A DNA stretch of 64,000 bases from Methylorubrum aminovorans (GTDB taxonomy: Bacteria > Pseudomonadota > Alphaproteobacteria > Rhizobiales > Beijerinckiaceae): the NCBI RefSeq assembly GCF_022179725.1, contig NZ_BPRC01000006.1:62001-126000 (forward strand), read 5' to 3'. Position 1 is the first letter of the stretch. The number at the start of each line of letters is the position of its first letter. A program made the translations under genes and the position numbers. Positions 52,811 through 61,680 of this stretch are shown one piece after another. The notes beneath the pieces are model-generated. The model was not told the origin of the DNA and searched no databases. It saw only the letters and a list, made by a program, of their open reading frames with translations.

Positions 52811-53994
52811 ACGTCGTCGGCGGCACATATTTCGAGAGCTGCGCGTTCCCCGCCTGGGCCGGCCTGTTCGGTTCGGGCGCGCGCGCCGCCATGGCGGTGA
52901 GCGCGCTGTCCCCGGGCACCCGCCTGAGCACGTATGCTTACGCCGAGTCGGCCGGCGACCTCCGGGCGACCATGGCCGCCTTCGAGGTCGAGACGGACAT
53001 CGTCGCCATCGGGGAGCGGCTCGAATTCGAGTATTGGCATCCCCTTCGCAAGAGCTGGGTTCCCGAGGCCGGCCGGCGCTACGCCGACCTGGCCGTCACC
53101 GGCGACGTCGTGCTCGGGTTCGGCATGCTGGAGGGCACGGCCCGGCTCACGGCCGGCCGGGCGGTCTACGACCCGCGCTCCGCCGACCCCGCGTCCTCCT
53201 TCGTGCGTTCCGGCTCGCGGGCGACGGAGCAACTCGCCTACGTGGTGCAGGATGCCGACTTGGTCCGGCTCGGGCCGCTCCCGGACCCGCGCGACGCCGC
53301 GACCGGCGTCATGGCCCGCGAGGGCGCCACGCTCGTCGTGTCGCGCCACGCATTCGGCGGTGCCACGGTGTACCGGGGCGACGCCCCCGGCATCCCGGTG
53401 CCGGCGTACGCCGCCCGCCGCTGGTTCAGGATCGGGGCCGGCGACGTCTTCTGCGCGGCCTTCGCGCATTATTGGGGCGAGCGTGGCTTCGACGCCGTGG
53501 GGGCGGCCGACCTCGCGTCCCGCTGCGTGGCGTGGTTCAACGACGGGGCTCGGTTGCCGCTGCCTCCGCCGGACGAGCTCGAAGGGATGGAGGCGGTGCC
53601 CGGGCGCCCCGCGTCGGGTTGCCGGGTCTACCTGTCCGGACCGCGCCGGACCATGGCCCAAAGATGGCTCTTCGACGAGGCGGCCGCTTACCTCGACGCG
53701 CTCGGGTTCAGGACGGAGACGGCGTTTGCGGACGACGGCCCCCGCTCACCCACGCGAGCGAATTGGCCGCCCCGGCCTCGCGTGCCCCATTCAGCCCTCC
53801 TAGCCCTGGGCGACGTCGCCGACCTCGGGACGAACCTTCACGTCGGCTACGCGCAAGCCAACGGCATGCCGGTGGTGCTGCTCGCCGAGACGGCCTCCGG
53901 CGGGGATTTGACGATGTTCTCGGGAAGCGGCTGCGAGGTGACGCACGATCTCGCCACGGCGCTCTACCGGACGTGTGTGGCATGCCTGCGGTGA
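52807..53994 (+). CDS. PfkB-NDT fusion, B2 (NDT site degenerate)
   Basis: 395 residues from a GTG overlapping A2. It is homologous to B1 along its length. The kinase domain keeps RIGAGDVFCAAFAHYWGE. In the NDT domain the catalytic motif FEVGHARARG is replaced by LHVGYAQANG (Glu to His), and LLDG by LGD, while the fold is maintained (CRVYLSGPRRTMAQRWL, MPVVLLAETASGG). The transferase is therefore probably inactive: a scaffold or sensor paired with active B1. Confidence 0.85.
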   Translation: MNVVGGTYFESCAFPAWAGLFGSGARAAMAVSALSPGTRLSTYAYAESAGDLRATMAAFEVETDIVAIGERLEFEYWHPLRKSWVPEAGRRYADLAVTGDVVLGFGMLEGTARLTAGRAVYDPRSADPASSFVRSGSRATEQLAYVVQDADLVRLGPLPDPRDAATGVMAREGATLVVSRHAFGGATVYRGDAPGIPVPAYAARRWFRIGAGDVFCAAFAHYWGERGFDAVGAADLASRCVAWFNDGARLPLPPPDELEGMEAVPGRPASGCRVYLSGPRRTMAQRWLFDEAAAYLDALGFRTETAFADDGPRSPTRANWPPRPRVPHSALLALGDVADLGTNLHVGYAQANGMPVVLLAETASGGDLTMFSGSGCEVTHDLATALYRTCVACLR

Positions 53995-54016
53995 TCGGCG
54001 GCCGGGAGGGCACCCG

Positions 54017-54796
54017 TTGAGGCCGCCACGGTTTCCACCCGCTCCGGCGCGCCTGCGGGCGCCTGATCGCACGCCGTCCCCGTCCGGACCATCGGGGTCC
54101 GGCGATGGAGAGGGCGGGCCGGCGCAGGAGCGCTGGCAGGCGTTCCACGCCTTCCTGGCGGCACGCATGAACTCACGATGGGTGTTCCGCGGCTGCGCGT
54201 CGAAGGCCTTCGAGTGCAAGCCCAGCGCCGGCCGGGGCGCCGAGTTCGACCCGCGCCACGAACGGCAACTGTTCCAGGATTTCAAGCGCGAGGCCAGGCT
54301 GCACGTCGCGATGCCCGGGGCGACGGATTGGGACTGGCTGGCGCTGGGTCAGCATTACGGTCTCCCGACCCGCTTGCTCGACTGGACGACCAATCCGCTC
54401 ATCGCCTGCTTCTTCGCCGTTGCCAGCCAGCCCGCGAACGAGGACGCCATCGTGTACGCGCATCCGCTCGGCGGCAGTTCCATGATCGACCCCGAGCGGG
54501 GTCCCGGCCCCTTCGAGATCGCCGAGGTCGGCTTCCTGCTGCCCTCCGCCCTGGCGCCCCGCATCGCGAGCCAGAAGGGCCTGTTCTCGGCCCACCCCGA
54601 TCCGGCCTCGGCGTGGACGCCGCCCGGCATGGCGGAGAACAGCTTCGAGATCCCGCGGGACACCCGCGCGGTCTTCCAGCGCAACCTGTTCCAGCTCGGC
54701 GTGGATGCGGCCCACATCTGGGCCAGCCTCGAAGGCGTCTGCCTCTCGCTGACGTGGCAGTACCGCCTCCGAATCGGGCTCGGCGCGGCCTTGTAG
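54017..54796 (+). CDS. FRG-domain protein
   Basis: 259 residues from a TTG with GGGAGGG upstream; the frame is open further. The FRG hallmark is WVFRGCASKAFECKPSAGR, followed by LALGQHYGLPTRLLDWTTNP, CFFAVASQP and DAIVYAHPL. FRG domains occur in phage- and defence-associated proteins and are suggested to be nucleic-acid or nucleotide binding; their activity is not settled. It is last in the operon, 22 bases after B2, and is the natural effector candidate. Confidence 0.85.
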   Translation: MRPPRFPPAPARLRAPDRTPSPSGPSGSGDGEGGPAQERWQAFHAFLAARMNSRWVFRGCASKAFECKPSAGRGAEFDPRHERQLFQDFKREARLHVAMPGATDWDWLALGQHYGLPTRLLDWTTNPLIACFFAVASQPANEDAIVYAHPLGGSSMIDPERGPGPFEIAEVGFLLPSALAPRIASQKGLFSAHPDPASAWTPPGMAENSFEIPRDTRAVFQRNLFQLGVDAAHIWASLEGVCLSLTWQYRLRIGLGAAL

Positions 54797-55089
54797 CCCC
54801 CGCCGCTCGGAATCCCTGGATCATCCGGTCCGGACGACGGCGGTCCCGCCAAGCCGGTGCAGGCTTCGATATTCACCGGCCGGCGCGCCCTCTACCAACG
54901 CGCACGGCGTGGGTCAGGCACAGCAAGGGTTGCCCCGTAGCTGCGCGGGGGTGGTGTGGATATCCTGTCGAAAACCGGACCACGCCTGGGATTTAGCGAA
55001 ACGGAAGCGTGGGAGGAATTGGGATTTATCCGGGAGCTGCCACTCCCCAAGTCCTTGATGCCACACACCAATTTTCAAGCGAAAGTCGG

Positions 55090-55165
<76 letters not shown>

Positions 55166-55287
55166 GTCCGAGGCGAGGGCCTTGTAGGCTTGTCCGCTTC
55201 GGCCTGTCAATTCCGGAAATTTCCCGCCGCGCCCGCGTCCCTCACGCCGGGTCTCCGTGCGGGGCGACGAGGACCGATACCCCCCGC

Positions 55288-55578
55288 ATGAATGCCCTGC
55301 TCTGGCTCTTCAACACCATCATCCAGCTCTACATCTACGTCCTCATCGCGAGCGCCGTGCTGAGCTGGCTCGTGGCCTTCAACGTGGTCAACGTGCGCAA
55401 TCCGATCGTCTCGCAGATCGGCGAGTTCCTCTATCGCGTCACCGAGCCGGTGCTGCGGCCGATCCGTAACCTGCTTCCCAATCTCGGCGGCGTCGACATC
55501 TCGCCGATCATCCTGATCCTGCTCCTGCTGTTCGCGCAGAAGCTCGCCACCGACCTCTACGTCCAGATCGCCTTCTGA
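55288..55578 (+). CDS. YggT-family membrane protein
   Basis: 96 residues: two hydrophobic blocks around [20 protein letters not shown] and the family segment [20 protein letters not shown]. YggT proteins are small inner-membrane proteins linked to cell division, osmotic tolerance or cytochrome assembly in different bacteria. This is ordinary core-genome content, next to the tRNA. Confidence 0.93.
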   Translation: MNALLWLFNTIIQLYIYVLIASAVLSWLVAFNVVNVRNPIVSQIGEFLYRVTEPVLRPIRNLLPNLGGVDISPIILILLLLFAQKLATDLYVQIAF

Positions 55579-55781
55579 CCCGCCGGGCCCGGCCACGCGG
55601 CGCGGCATTGCGCGCGGGCCGGACCCGTTGCTAAGGCGAGAGGGCAGCGGATTTGCGGAGTGGCGCCGGCCCGTCCGAAAAGCCGATGCAGAATCAGGAC
55701 GTTAGGGTCTCGACTGAATATCGTATTCAGGGCGGGACCGCCCCGGCCAGGAAGAGCCGTGACGGGAGCGACGCGCAAGCT

Positions 55782-56828
55782 ATGAAGACCAATCCGGGCC
55801 GCTTCTTCGAGGATTTCCGCCTCGGAGAGACCATCCGCCACGCCACGCCGCGCACCGTCACCACGGGCGACGTGGCGCTCTACACCGCCCTCTACGGCCC
55901 ACGCTTCGCCGTGCAGTCCTCGGACGCCTTCGCGCGTGCGATCGGATATCCGGCAAGCCCGCTCGACGATTGGCTCACCTTCCACGTGGTGTTCGGCAAG
56001 ACCGTGCCGGACATCTCCCTCAACGCACTGGCCAATCTCGGCTACGCCGAGGGCGGTTTCCACCGCCCGGTCTATCCCGGCGAGACGCTCTCCACCGTCT
56101 CCGAGGTGATCGGCCTGAAGGAGAGCTCCAACCGTCAGACCGGCGTGGTCTACGTGCGCTCCACCGGCTCGGATGCCTCGGGCCGGACCGTGCTGAGCTA
56201 TTGCCGCTGGGTGCTCGTGCGCAAGCGCGACCCCGAGGCCAAGATCGCCGAGGAGCATGTACCCCAGCTCGCCAAGGTCGTGAGCCCGGCCGACCTCGCG
56301 GGCGCCCTGCCCCCGTTCGATCCGGCGGCTTACGACGATGCGCTCGCCGGCAGCCCGCATCGCTTCGGCGATTACGCGGTCGGCGAGAAGATCGATCACG
56401 TCGACGGCATGACCGTCGAGGAGGCCGAGCACCAGATCGCCACGCGCCTGTTCCAGAACACCGCCAAGGTCCATTTCGACGCCGTGGCGACACGGGAGAC
56501 CAAGTTCGGCAAGCGCCTGATCTATGGCGGCCACGTCATCTCGCTCGCCCGCGCGCTGAGCTTCAACGGGCTCGCCAACGCCTTCGCCATCGGCGGCATC
56601 AATGCCGGCCGCCACGTGGCGCCACTGTTTGCCGGCGATACGGTCTACGCTTGGTCCGAGGTGCTGGAGACCGCCGAACTGCCCGGCCGCAGCGATATCG
56701 GTGCGCTGCGCCTGCGCACGGTGGCGGCCAAGAACCAGCCCTGTGGGGCTTATCCGGACCGGCAGGGCGAGGGCTACGACCCGTCGGTGATCCTCGATCT
56801 CGACTACTGGGCCTTCATCCCGCGCTGA
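55782..56828 (+). CDS. Mesaconyl-CoA hydratase (MaoC-type double hotdog)
   Basis: 348 residues from MKTNPGRFFEDFRLGETIRH; upstream in-frame ATGs are ignored because they add non-conserved sequence. Two hotdog halves are visible, the second with RLIYGGHVISLARALSFNGL and the expected HVAPLFAGDTVYAWSEV. The length fits the mesaconyl-CoA hydratase of the ethylmalonyl-CoA pathway, which converts mesaconyl-CoA to beta-methylmalyl-CoA in Methylorubrum and Rhodobacter. It supports the proposed organism. Confidence 0.88.
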   Translation: MKTNPGRFFEDFRLGETIRHATPRTVTTGDVALYTALYGPRFAVQSSDAFARAIGYPASPLDDWLTFHVVFGKTVPDISLNALANLGYAEGGFHRPVYPGETLSTVSEVIGLKESSNRQTGVVYVRSTGSDASGRTVLSYCRWVLVRKRDPEAKIAEEHVPQLAKVVSPADLAGALPPFDPAAYDDALAGSPHRFGDYAVGEKIDHVDGMTVEEAEHQIATRLFQNTAKVHFDAVATRETKFGKRLIYGGHVISLARALSFNGLANAFAIGGINAGRHVAPLFAGDTVYAWSEVLETAELPGRSDIGALRLRTVAAKNQPCGAYPDRQGEGYDPSVILDLDYWAFIPR

Positions 56829-56857
56829 AGCCTCGGCCCGCAAGGGGCTTGAGACGC

Positions 56858-57649
56858 TTACGAAAAGAGCCCGGCCACGGCCTGACGCAGGGGGTTGGCC
56901 GGGTTCGACAGAAGGCGCAGCGCCATCGCGCAGGCGATGAGCACGAGAAGCGGACGGATCAGCCGGGCGCCGAGGCGCACGGCGAGCGCCGAGCCGACCT
57001 GGGCACCGAGGAAGGCGCCAGCCGCCATTGTGAGCCCCACCGGCCAGATCACCGCCCCCTGGAGCGTGAACAGGGCGAGGCTGCCCAGATTGCTCGCGGC
57101 GTTCGACAGCTTGGTGTGGGCGGTGGCGCGCACCACGCCGAGCCCGAGCAGGGTGACGAATCCGATCATGTAGAACGAGCCGGCACCGGGCCCGAACACG
57201 CCGTCGTAGAAGCCGACCGCGGGCGCCAGCGTCACGGCGAACAGGCCGGGGGTGATGCGCGCCGCCGCGTCCTCGTTGCTCATCCGCCGGGCGGTGGCGA
57301 AATAGAGCGCGATGCCGACGAGCATGACCGGCACCAGCGCGTCGAGGACCGGGCGCGGCAGCAGGCTGACGCAGAGCGCGCCCGCGACCGAGGCGAGGCC
57401 GGCCCCGAGCGCAGCGGGGGCGGCCTCGCGCCAGCGGATCAGCCCGCGCCGGGCGAAGGCGATCGTGGCCGAGACCGAGCCGGCGCTGCCCTGCAGCTTG
57501 TTGGTGGCGATCGCGCTCACCGGATCGAGCCCGGCGAGCAGCAGGGCCGGCAGGGTCATCAGCCCGCCCCCGCCGGCGATGGCGTCGATGGCGCCCGCTA
57601 CCACGGCCACGCCGAACAGACCGGCGACCGTCTCAAGCTCGATACTCAT
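56858..57649 (-). CDS. TSUP/TauE-SafE family membrane transporter
   Basis: 263 residues from MSIELETVAGLFGVAV; an ATG four codons earlier sits inside a hairpin and is less likely. Eight or so transmembrane helices, with AGAIDAIAGGGGLMTLPAL near the start and GFYDGVFGPGAGSFYMIGF in the second half, are the two TSUP repeats. The family exports sulfite, sulfonates or organic anions; the substrate here is unknown. Confidence 0.92.
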   Translation of the reverse strand: MSIELETVAGLFGVAVVAGAIDAIAGGGGLMTLPALLLAGLDPVSAIATNKLQGSAGSVSATIAFARRGLIRWREAAPAALGAGLASVAGALCVSLLPRPVLDALVPVMLVGIALYFATARRMSNEDAAARITPGLFAVTLAPAVGFYDGVFGPGAGSFYMIGFVTLLGLGVVRATAHTKLSNAASNLGSLALFTLQGAVIWPVGLTMAAGAFLGAQVGSALAVRLGARLIRPLLVLIACAMALRLLSNPANPLRQAVAGLFS

Positions 57650-57657
57650 CGGGGATC

Positions 57658-57740
57658 CCAAAGGGCTTCAAGCCCTTTGGCGGGTCGTCAGGGTAGAGCC
57701 CTGAAGCCGGCGAAACCGGTTTGCAGGGCTTTAGCCCTGC
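57658..57740. repeat. Clustered short hairpins (REP-like) in intergenic gap
   Basis: Palindromes CCAAAGGGCTT/AAGCCCTTTGG (57658-57680) and GCAGGGCT/AGCCCTGC (57723-57740), with AGGG/CCCT and CCGG/CCGG pairs between them. They occupy the 156-base gap between the TSUP and glutamine-amidotransferase genes. They may be a terminator or a REP element. Confidence 0.55.
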
Positions 57741-57805
57741 ACCTTTGACAAGGACTCGTCCTTTCAAAACCTTCACCATGGCTGCGGGCTCAGGGCAAGC
57801 CTGCA

Positions 57806-58591
57806 TCAGGCGGCGGCGCGCTCCGCGCGCGGCAGGCTGACGGTGGCGCGGTGGCCGCGGCTGGCCCGCAGCGTTCCGCCCTTGGGCACGATCGTCCAGC
57901 CCTCCTTGCAGCCGTCGATCGGCTCGGAGACGACGGTGAGGCCGCGCTCGCTCTCGCGGTAGTACAGGCTCGGCGGGCGGCCGTCGCAGGCCCAGCGGAA
58001 GGCGGTGAGGCTCTCGCCGTCGGTGAGCACCGCGGTGAAGCGGAAGGCTTCCGTGATCCGGGCCTCCTGCATCAGCCCGCGCACGGTGGCGCAGGTCGCC
58101 TCCATCGCGGCGACGGGATCGGTGTCGAGGCCGTTGGCGAGCGCCAGCAGGAAGAGCGCTTCTGAATCGGTCGAACCGCGGCGGGTGTCGTAGAGCTCGT
58201 CCGGGATCAGCGCCTCCAGGCGTCGCTTGATCCGGTGATAGCCGCCGATCTGGCCGTTATGCATGAACAGGTGCCGGCCATGGGCGAAGGGATGGCAGTT
58301 GGCCCGCGTCGTCGCCGTGCCGGTCGCCGCACGGACATGGGCGAAGAAGGTCCGCGCCCGCACCTGACGGCAGAGGTTCACCAGGTTCTCGTCCGACCAG
58401 GCCGGGCAGATGTCGCGGTAGAGGCCGGGCTCGGCATGCTCGCCGTACCAGCCGATCCCGAACCCGTCGCCGTTGGTCTCGGTCTTGGCCTCTGAGGCGT
58501 GCAGCGACTGATGGACCAGCGAATGGGTCGGGGCGCAGACCAGCTCGTTCAGGAGGACCGGCTCACCGAGATAGGCGAGGAAGCGGCACAT
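57806..58591 (-). CDS. Class II glutamine amidotransferase (EgtC/YafJ-like)
   Basis: 261 residues from MCRFLAYLGEP, where Cys2 becomes the N-terminal nucleophile after Met removal. The frame is open far upstream, but only this start gives the family N-terminus. GDGFGIGWYG, FFAHVRAATGT and FMHNGQIGGY are the NTN-hydrolase glutamine-binding stretches. Such proteins remove gamma-glutamyl groups, as EgtC does in ergothioneine synthesis. No egt genes are adjacent. Confidence 0.9.
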   Translation of the reverse strand: MCRFLAYLGEPVLLNELVCAPTHSLVHQSLHASEAKTETNGDGFGIGWYGEHAEPGLYRDICPAWSDENLVNLCRQVRARTFFAHVRAATGTATTRANCHPFAHGRHLFMHNGQIGGYHRIKRRLEALIPDELYDTRRGSTDSEALFLLALANGLDTDPVAAMEATCATVRGLMQEARITEAFRFTAVLTDGESLTAFRWACDGRPPSLYYRESERGLTVVSEPIDGCKEGWTIVPKGGTLRASRGHRATVSLPRAERAAA

Positions 58592-58888
58592 GGTGGGACA
58601 AGAGCCTCCTTTGCGGTCCAGGGCGACGCATGCAAGCATCGGTCCGTTCGGACCGCCACGCGTCGCCGGACTGTAACAATTCGCTTCGTGTGGTGAACAG
58701 CCCGTTAAGGAGCGGCGCGGTTCGTGCGGTTCAGACCGGCACAATTTCACTGAACCGATCATCCCCGAACTTGTTGTCGCAGGGCAAGCATCGACGCCGC
58801 CGCCGATTCCGTCGCGGTCTGCCCTTGCGCGACGTGCCCTTGGCCGGGCCGCCGCTCCGAACCGCTCGCACAGCTTCAGGGAGACATC

Positions 58889-59278
58889 ATGGCTCACACC
58901 GGAGACAGCCCGGTCGCGCTCCTCGTCGAGGACGACGAGGCCGCCCGCGATCTCGCGACCGCCCTGATCGAGGAGACCGACCTCGACGTCATCGCCTGTT
59001 CGAGCGCCGAGGACGCGCTCGCCGTGCTGGAGCGCGGCGATGTGACGGTGGCGATGGTGATCGCCGACACGCATCTCTCGGGCGCAATGGACGGGGCGGC
59101 GCTGGCGCGCACCGTCGAGGACCGCTGGCCGGAGGTGCGGCTCGTGGTGACCTCCGAGGCCCGCGAGGAGGGCCGCACCGAGATCCCGCCTCACGCGGTC
59201 TACATGCGTAAGCCCTGGCTGCCCCTGGAATTGCTGCGGCAGGCGGAACGCGCCACGCTCACCGCGCGCGCCGCTTGA
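58889..59278 (+). CDS. Single-domain response regulator
   Basis: 129 residues consisting of one receiver domain: acidic pair LVEDDEA, phosphorylation site VIADTHLSG and Lys in YMRKPW. No output domain is present, so it probably acts as a phosphate shuttle or sink, or through protein contacts. A 297-base upstream gap holds its promoter. A terminator follows at 59296. Confidence 0.92.
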   Translation: MAHTGDSPVALLVEDDEAARDLATALIEETDLDVIACSSAEDALAVLERGDVTVAMVIADTHLSGAMDGAALARTVEDRWPEVRLVVTSEAREEGRTEIPPHAVYMRKPWLPLELLRQAERATLTARAA

Positions 59279-59295
59279 AGCGATTCGCTTCCCAC

Positions 59296-59334
59296 GAAAA
59301 AGGCCCCGCCGGTCGAACCGGAGGGGCCTTTTTC
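59296..59334. terminator. Rho-independent terminator
   Basis: AAAAAGGCCCC-G-CCGGT, loop CGA, ACCGG-A-GGGGCC followed by TTTTT. The A-run on the left and T-run on the right make it bidirectional, serving the response regulator and the convergent rpsU. Confidence 0.9.
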
Positions 59335-59390
59335 GTATCCGGATCGCGCGCGGCCCGTTGCGGGGCCGGCGCGTCGCGAAGGGTTTCGCC

Positions 59391-59699
59391 TCAGGACGCG
59401 GCGGCGGGCGCCTGGACGGCGGCCGGCTGCTGCGAGAAGCTCGGCATGCCGGGACGGCGCGGGGCGCCGGTCCGGGGCTTCGGCTTCGGCGCGGCGATCA
59501 GGCCCTCGCGGATCGCGGTCTTGCGGGCCTGCTTGCGGGCGCGGCGGACGGCCTCGGCCTTCTCGCGAGCCTTGCGCACGGAGGGCTTCTCGTAGGCCTT
59601 GCGCTGCTTCATCTCGCGGAAGATGCCCTCACGCTGCATCTTCTTCTTGAGGACGCGGAGCGCCTGATCGACGTTGTTATCGCGAACGAGTACCTGCAA
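59391..59699 (-). CDS. rpsU: 30S ribosomal protein S21
   Basis: 102 residues from a TTG (read as [20 protein letters not shown]), with AGGGG upstream; another TTG three codons earlier is too close to the ribosome-binding site. The conserved core continues with [20 protein letters not shown]. The C-terminal tail is Ala/Pro-rich and long, as in other Rhizobiales. S21 binds the 30S platform and affects initiation. Confidence 0.95.
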   Translation of the reverse strand: MQVLVRDNNVDQALRVLKKKMQREGIFREMKQRKAYEKPSVRKAREKAEAVRRARKQARKTAIREGLIAAPKPKPRTGAPRRPGMPSFSQQPAAVQAPAAAS

Positions 59700-59996
59700 C
59701 GGAATCAACCCCTAGGATCTGTTGTTTCGAACCGCACCGGCCTCGGATTCCCGGCGGAACCGGGAAAAAGCCGTCAGGCGCCCCTGCCCCGGTTTTGTTC
59801 CGGAGGAGGCGTCGTGACGGCAGCCGAATCGGTGCGAAAGAATTGCACCTGAGCGCGCGGCATACACGAAACAGGTTCGTGTTGGAAGTGCGCGAAAGCC
59901 TCTTGCAAGCGCGGGACCGAGCGGTTTTCGCTCCACGCCGTCATCGCGAGGCTCGGCGCAAGCGATCCAGGGCGCGCCGTTGCCGGATGGAGCGCC

Positions 59997-60092
59997 GCTG
60001 CTGGAGAGCGCCGCTGCTGGAGAGCGCCGCTGCTGGAGAGCGCCGCTGCTGGAGAGCGCCGCTGCTGGAGAGCGCCGCTGCTGGAGAGCGCC
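59997..60092. repeat. Tandem repeat, six copies of a 16-base unit
   Basis: Unit GCTGCTGGAGAGCGCC repeated six times without error (59997-60092), with a partial copy before it. Since 16 is not a multiple of three, it cannot be a coding repeat. It lies between the rpsU start and the phaZ stop, and may vary in number between strains. Confidence 0.95.
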
Positions 60093-60118
60093 GCTCCGCT
60101 CGCAAGGACGGAGGCGTC

Positions 60119-61333
60119 TCACGCGTGCGAGGCGATGAAGTTGCGCACGATCGGGTAGGTCTGCGCTTCCCACTTGCGCCCCGAGAACACGCCGTAATGG
60201 CCCACCCCCGCTTGAAGATGGTGGCTCTTCATATGCGGCGGCAGACCCGAGCAGAGGTCGTGGGCGGCCATGGTCTGTCCCACCGCGCAGATATCGTCGC
60301 GCTCGCCTTCCACCGTCATCAGGGCGGTGTGGCGGATGGCGCCCATGTCGATGGGCTCGCCGCGATAGGTGAGCTGGTTGCGGGCGAGGGTGTAGTCCTG
60401 GAAGACGATCTTGACCGTCTCGAGGTAGAACTCGGCGGCGAGGTCGAGGACGGCGAAATACTCGTCGTAGAAGGTCTCGATCGCCTGCGCCTTGTCGGCG
60501 CTGCCGTCGACATAGTGCCAGAACAGGTCCGTATGCGCGTCCCTGTGGCGCTTGGCGTTCATCGAGACGAAGGCCGAGACCTGCGTGAAGCCGGGATAGA
60601 CCCGCCGCCCCGCGCCCTTGTGGCGGCCGGGCACCGTCTCGATCAGGTTCTTCTCGAACCACTCGATCGGCTTCGAGGTCGCGAGCCGGTTCACCGAGGT
60701 CGGGCTGACGCGGCAATCGACCGGCCCGGCCATCAGGGTCATGCTGCGCGGCTGCGCCGGGTTCTTGGTGTGCGCCATCAGCGCCGTGGCGGCGAGCGCC
60801 TGCACGGCGGGCTGGCACACGGCCATGAGATGGGCGCCCTCGCCGACGGTCTCCAGAAAGCGCACCACGTGATCGACGTAGTCGTCGAAGCCGAAGCGCC
60901 CTTCCGAGACCGGCACGTCACGGGCGTTGTGCCAGTCGGTGATGTAGACGTCGTGGTCGGGCAACAGGGTGCGCACGGTGCTGCGCAGCAGCGTGGCGAA
61001 GTGGCCCGAGAGGGGGGCGAGCACCAGCACCTTGGGCTGAACGGTGTCGATATCCTTGCGGAAGCGGAGCAGGGTGCCGAAGGGCGTGGCGAGCACCGGC
61101 TCCTCGATCACGGGCACTTCGCGGTTGCCGACCATGGCGGAATGGATGCCGTAGGCCGGCCGCGTGAAAGTGAGGCCGGCGCGCATCATCATGCGCGCCC
61201 CCGCCGACCACCATTTCGCGGCGTCATGCCAGGGCGTCCGCATCCACGGCGCGGAGGCTTCCTGCAGGAGGCGGCCCCATTGGCGGGTCTGCCGGGCGAT
61301 GTCCGATTGGACATCGAAGGCTTGGTAGAGCAT
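60119..61333 (-). CDS. phaZ: Intracellular polyhydroxyalkanoate depolymerase
   Basis: 404 residues from MLYQAFDVQSDIARQTRQ; a TTG five codons earlier is in frame. The alpha/beta-hydrolase fold carries AHLMAVCQPAVQALA, whose Cys is the nucleophile in this PhaZ type, followed by RSMTLMAGPVDCR and the late VGHYGVFSGRKW with the active-site His. It degrades stored PHB granules, consistent with a PHB-accumulating methylotroph. Confidence 0.93.
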   Translation of the reverse strand: MLYQAFDVQSDIARQTRQWGRLLQEASAPWMRTPWHDAAKWWSAGARMMMRAGLTFTRPAYGIHSAMVGNREVPVIEEPVLATPFGTLLRFRKDIDTVQPKVLVLAPLSGHFATLLRSTVRTLLPDHDVYITDWHNARDVPVSEGRFGFDDYVDHVVRFLETVGEGAHLMAVCQPAVQALAATALMAHTKNPAQPRSMTLMAGPVDCRVSPTSVNRLATSKPIEWFEKNLIETVPGRHKGAGRRVYPGFTQVSAFVSMNAKRHRDAHTDLFWHYVDGSADKAQAIETFYDEYFAVLDLAAEFYLETVKIVFQDYTLARNQLTYRGEPIDMGAIRHTALMTVEGERDDICAVGQTMAAHDLCSGLPPHMKSHHLQAGVGHYGVFSGRKWEAQTYPIVRNFIASHA

Positions 61334-61680
61334 CGGGCCGAACTCCAAGCGCGCAAGGTGCCTGCACGCGCCAATCTCTCGCGAACGTCCCGAATGGCCC
61401 GGATTCGCCCGCTTCGCTTCCCGCCTCGTCCTGCCGCCCTCAGGAGCTGATGCCGGACGAACAGGCTAAGCGGTTCTGAGTTGGGCGCAACCGAACAAAA
61501 GTATATCGCGCAGGGCTGTGATGCCAATGCATCACTTTGCACGTCTGCCGGGAAAAGGGGAATTCTTTTGCCGGAAAAGTGGAAGCCGAGGCGGGATGCT
61601 CGGCACGAGTCTTGGATGCCGCCTTGAGGTCCGAGGCCTGAGCCGCAGGCTCGGGCGGACGCGCAATCCGGAGAAGAGTC

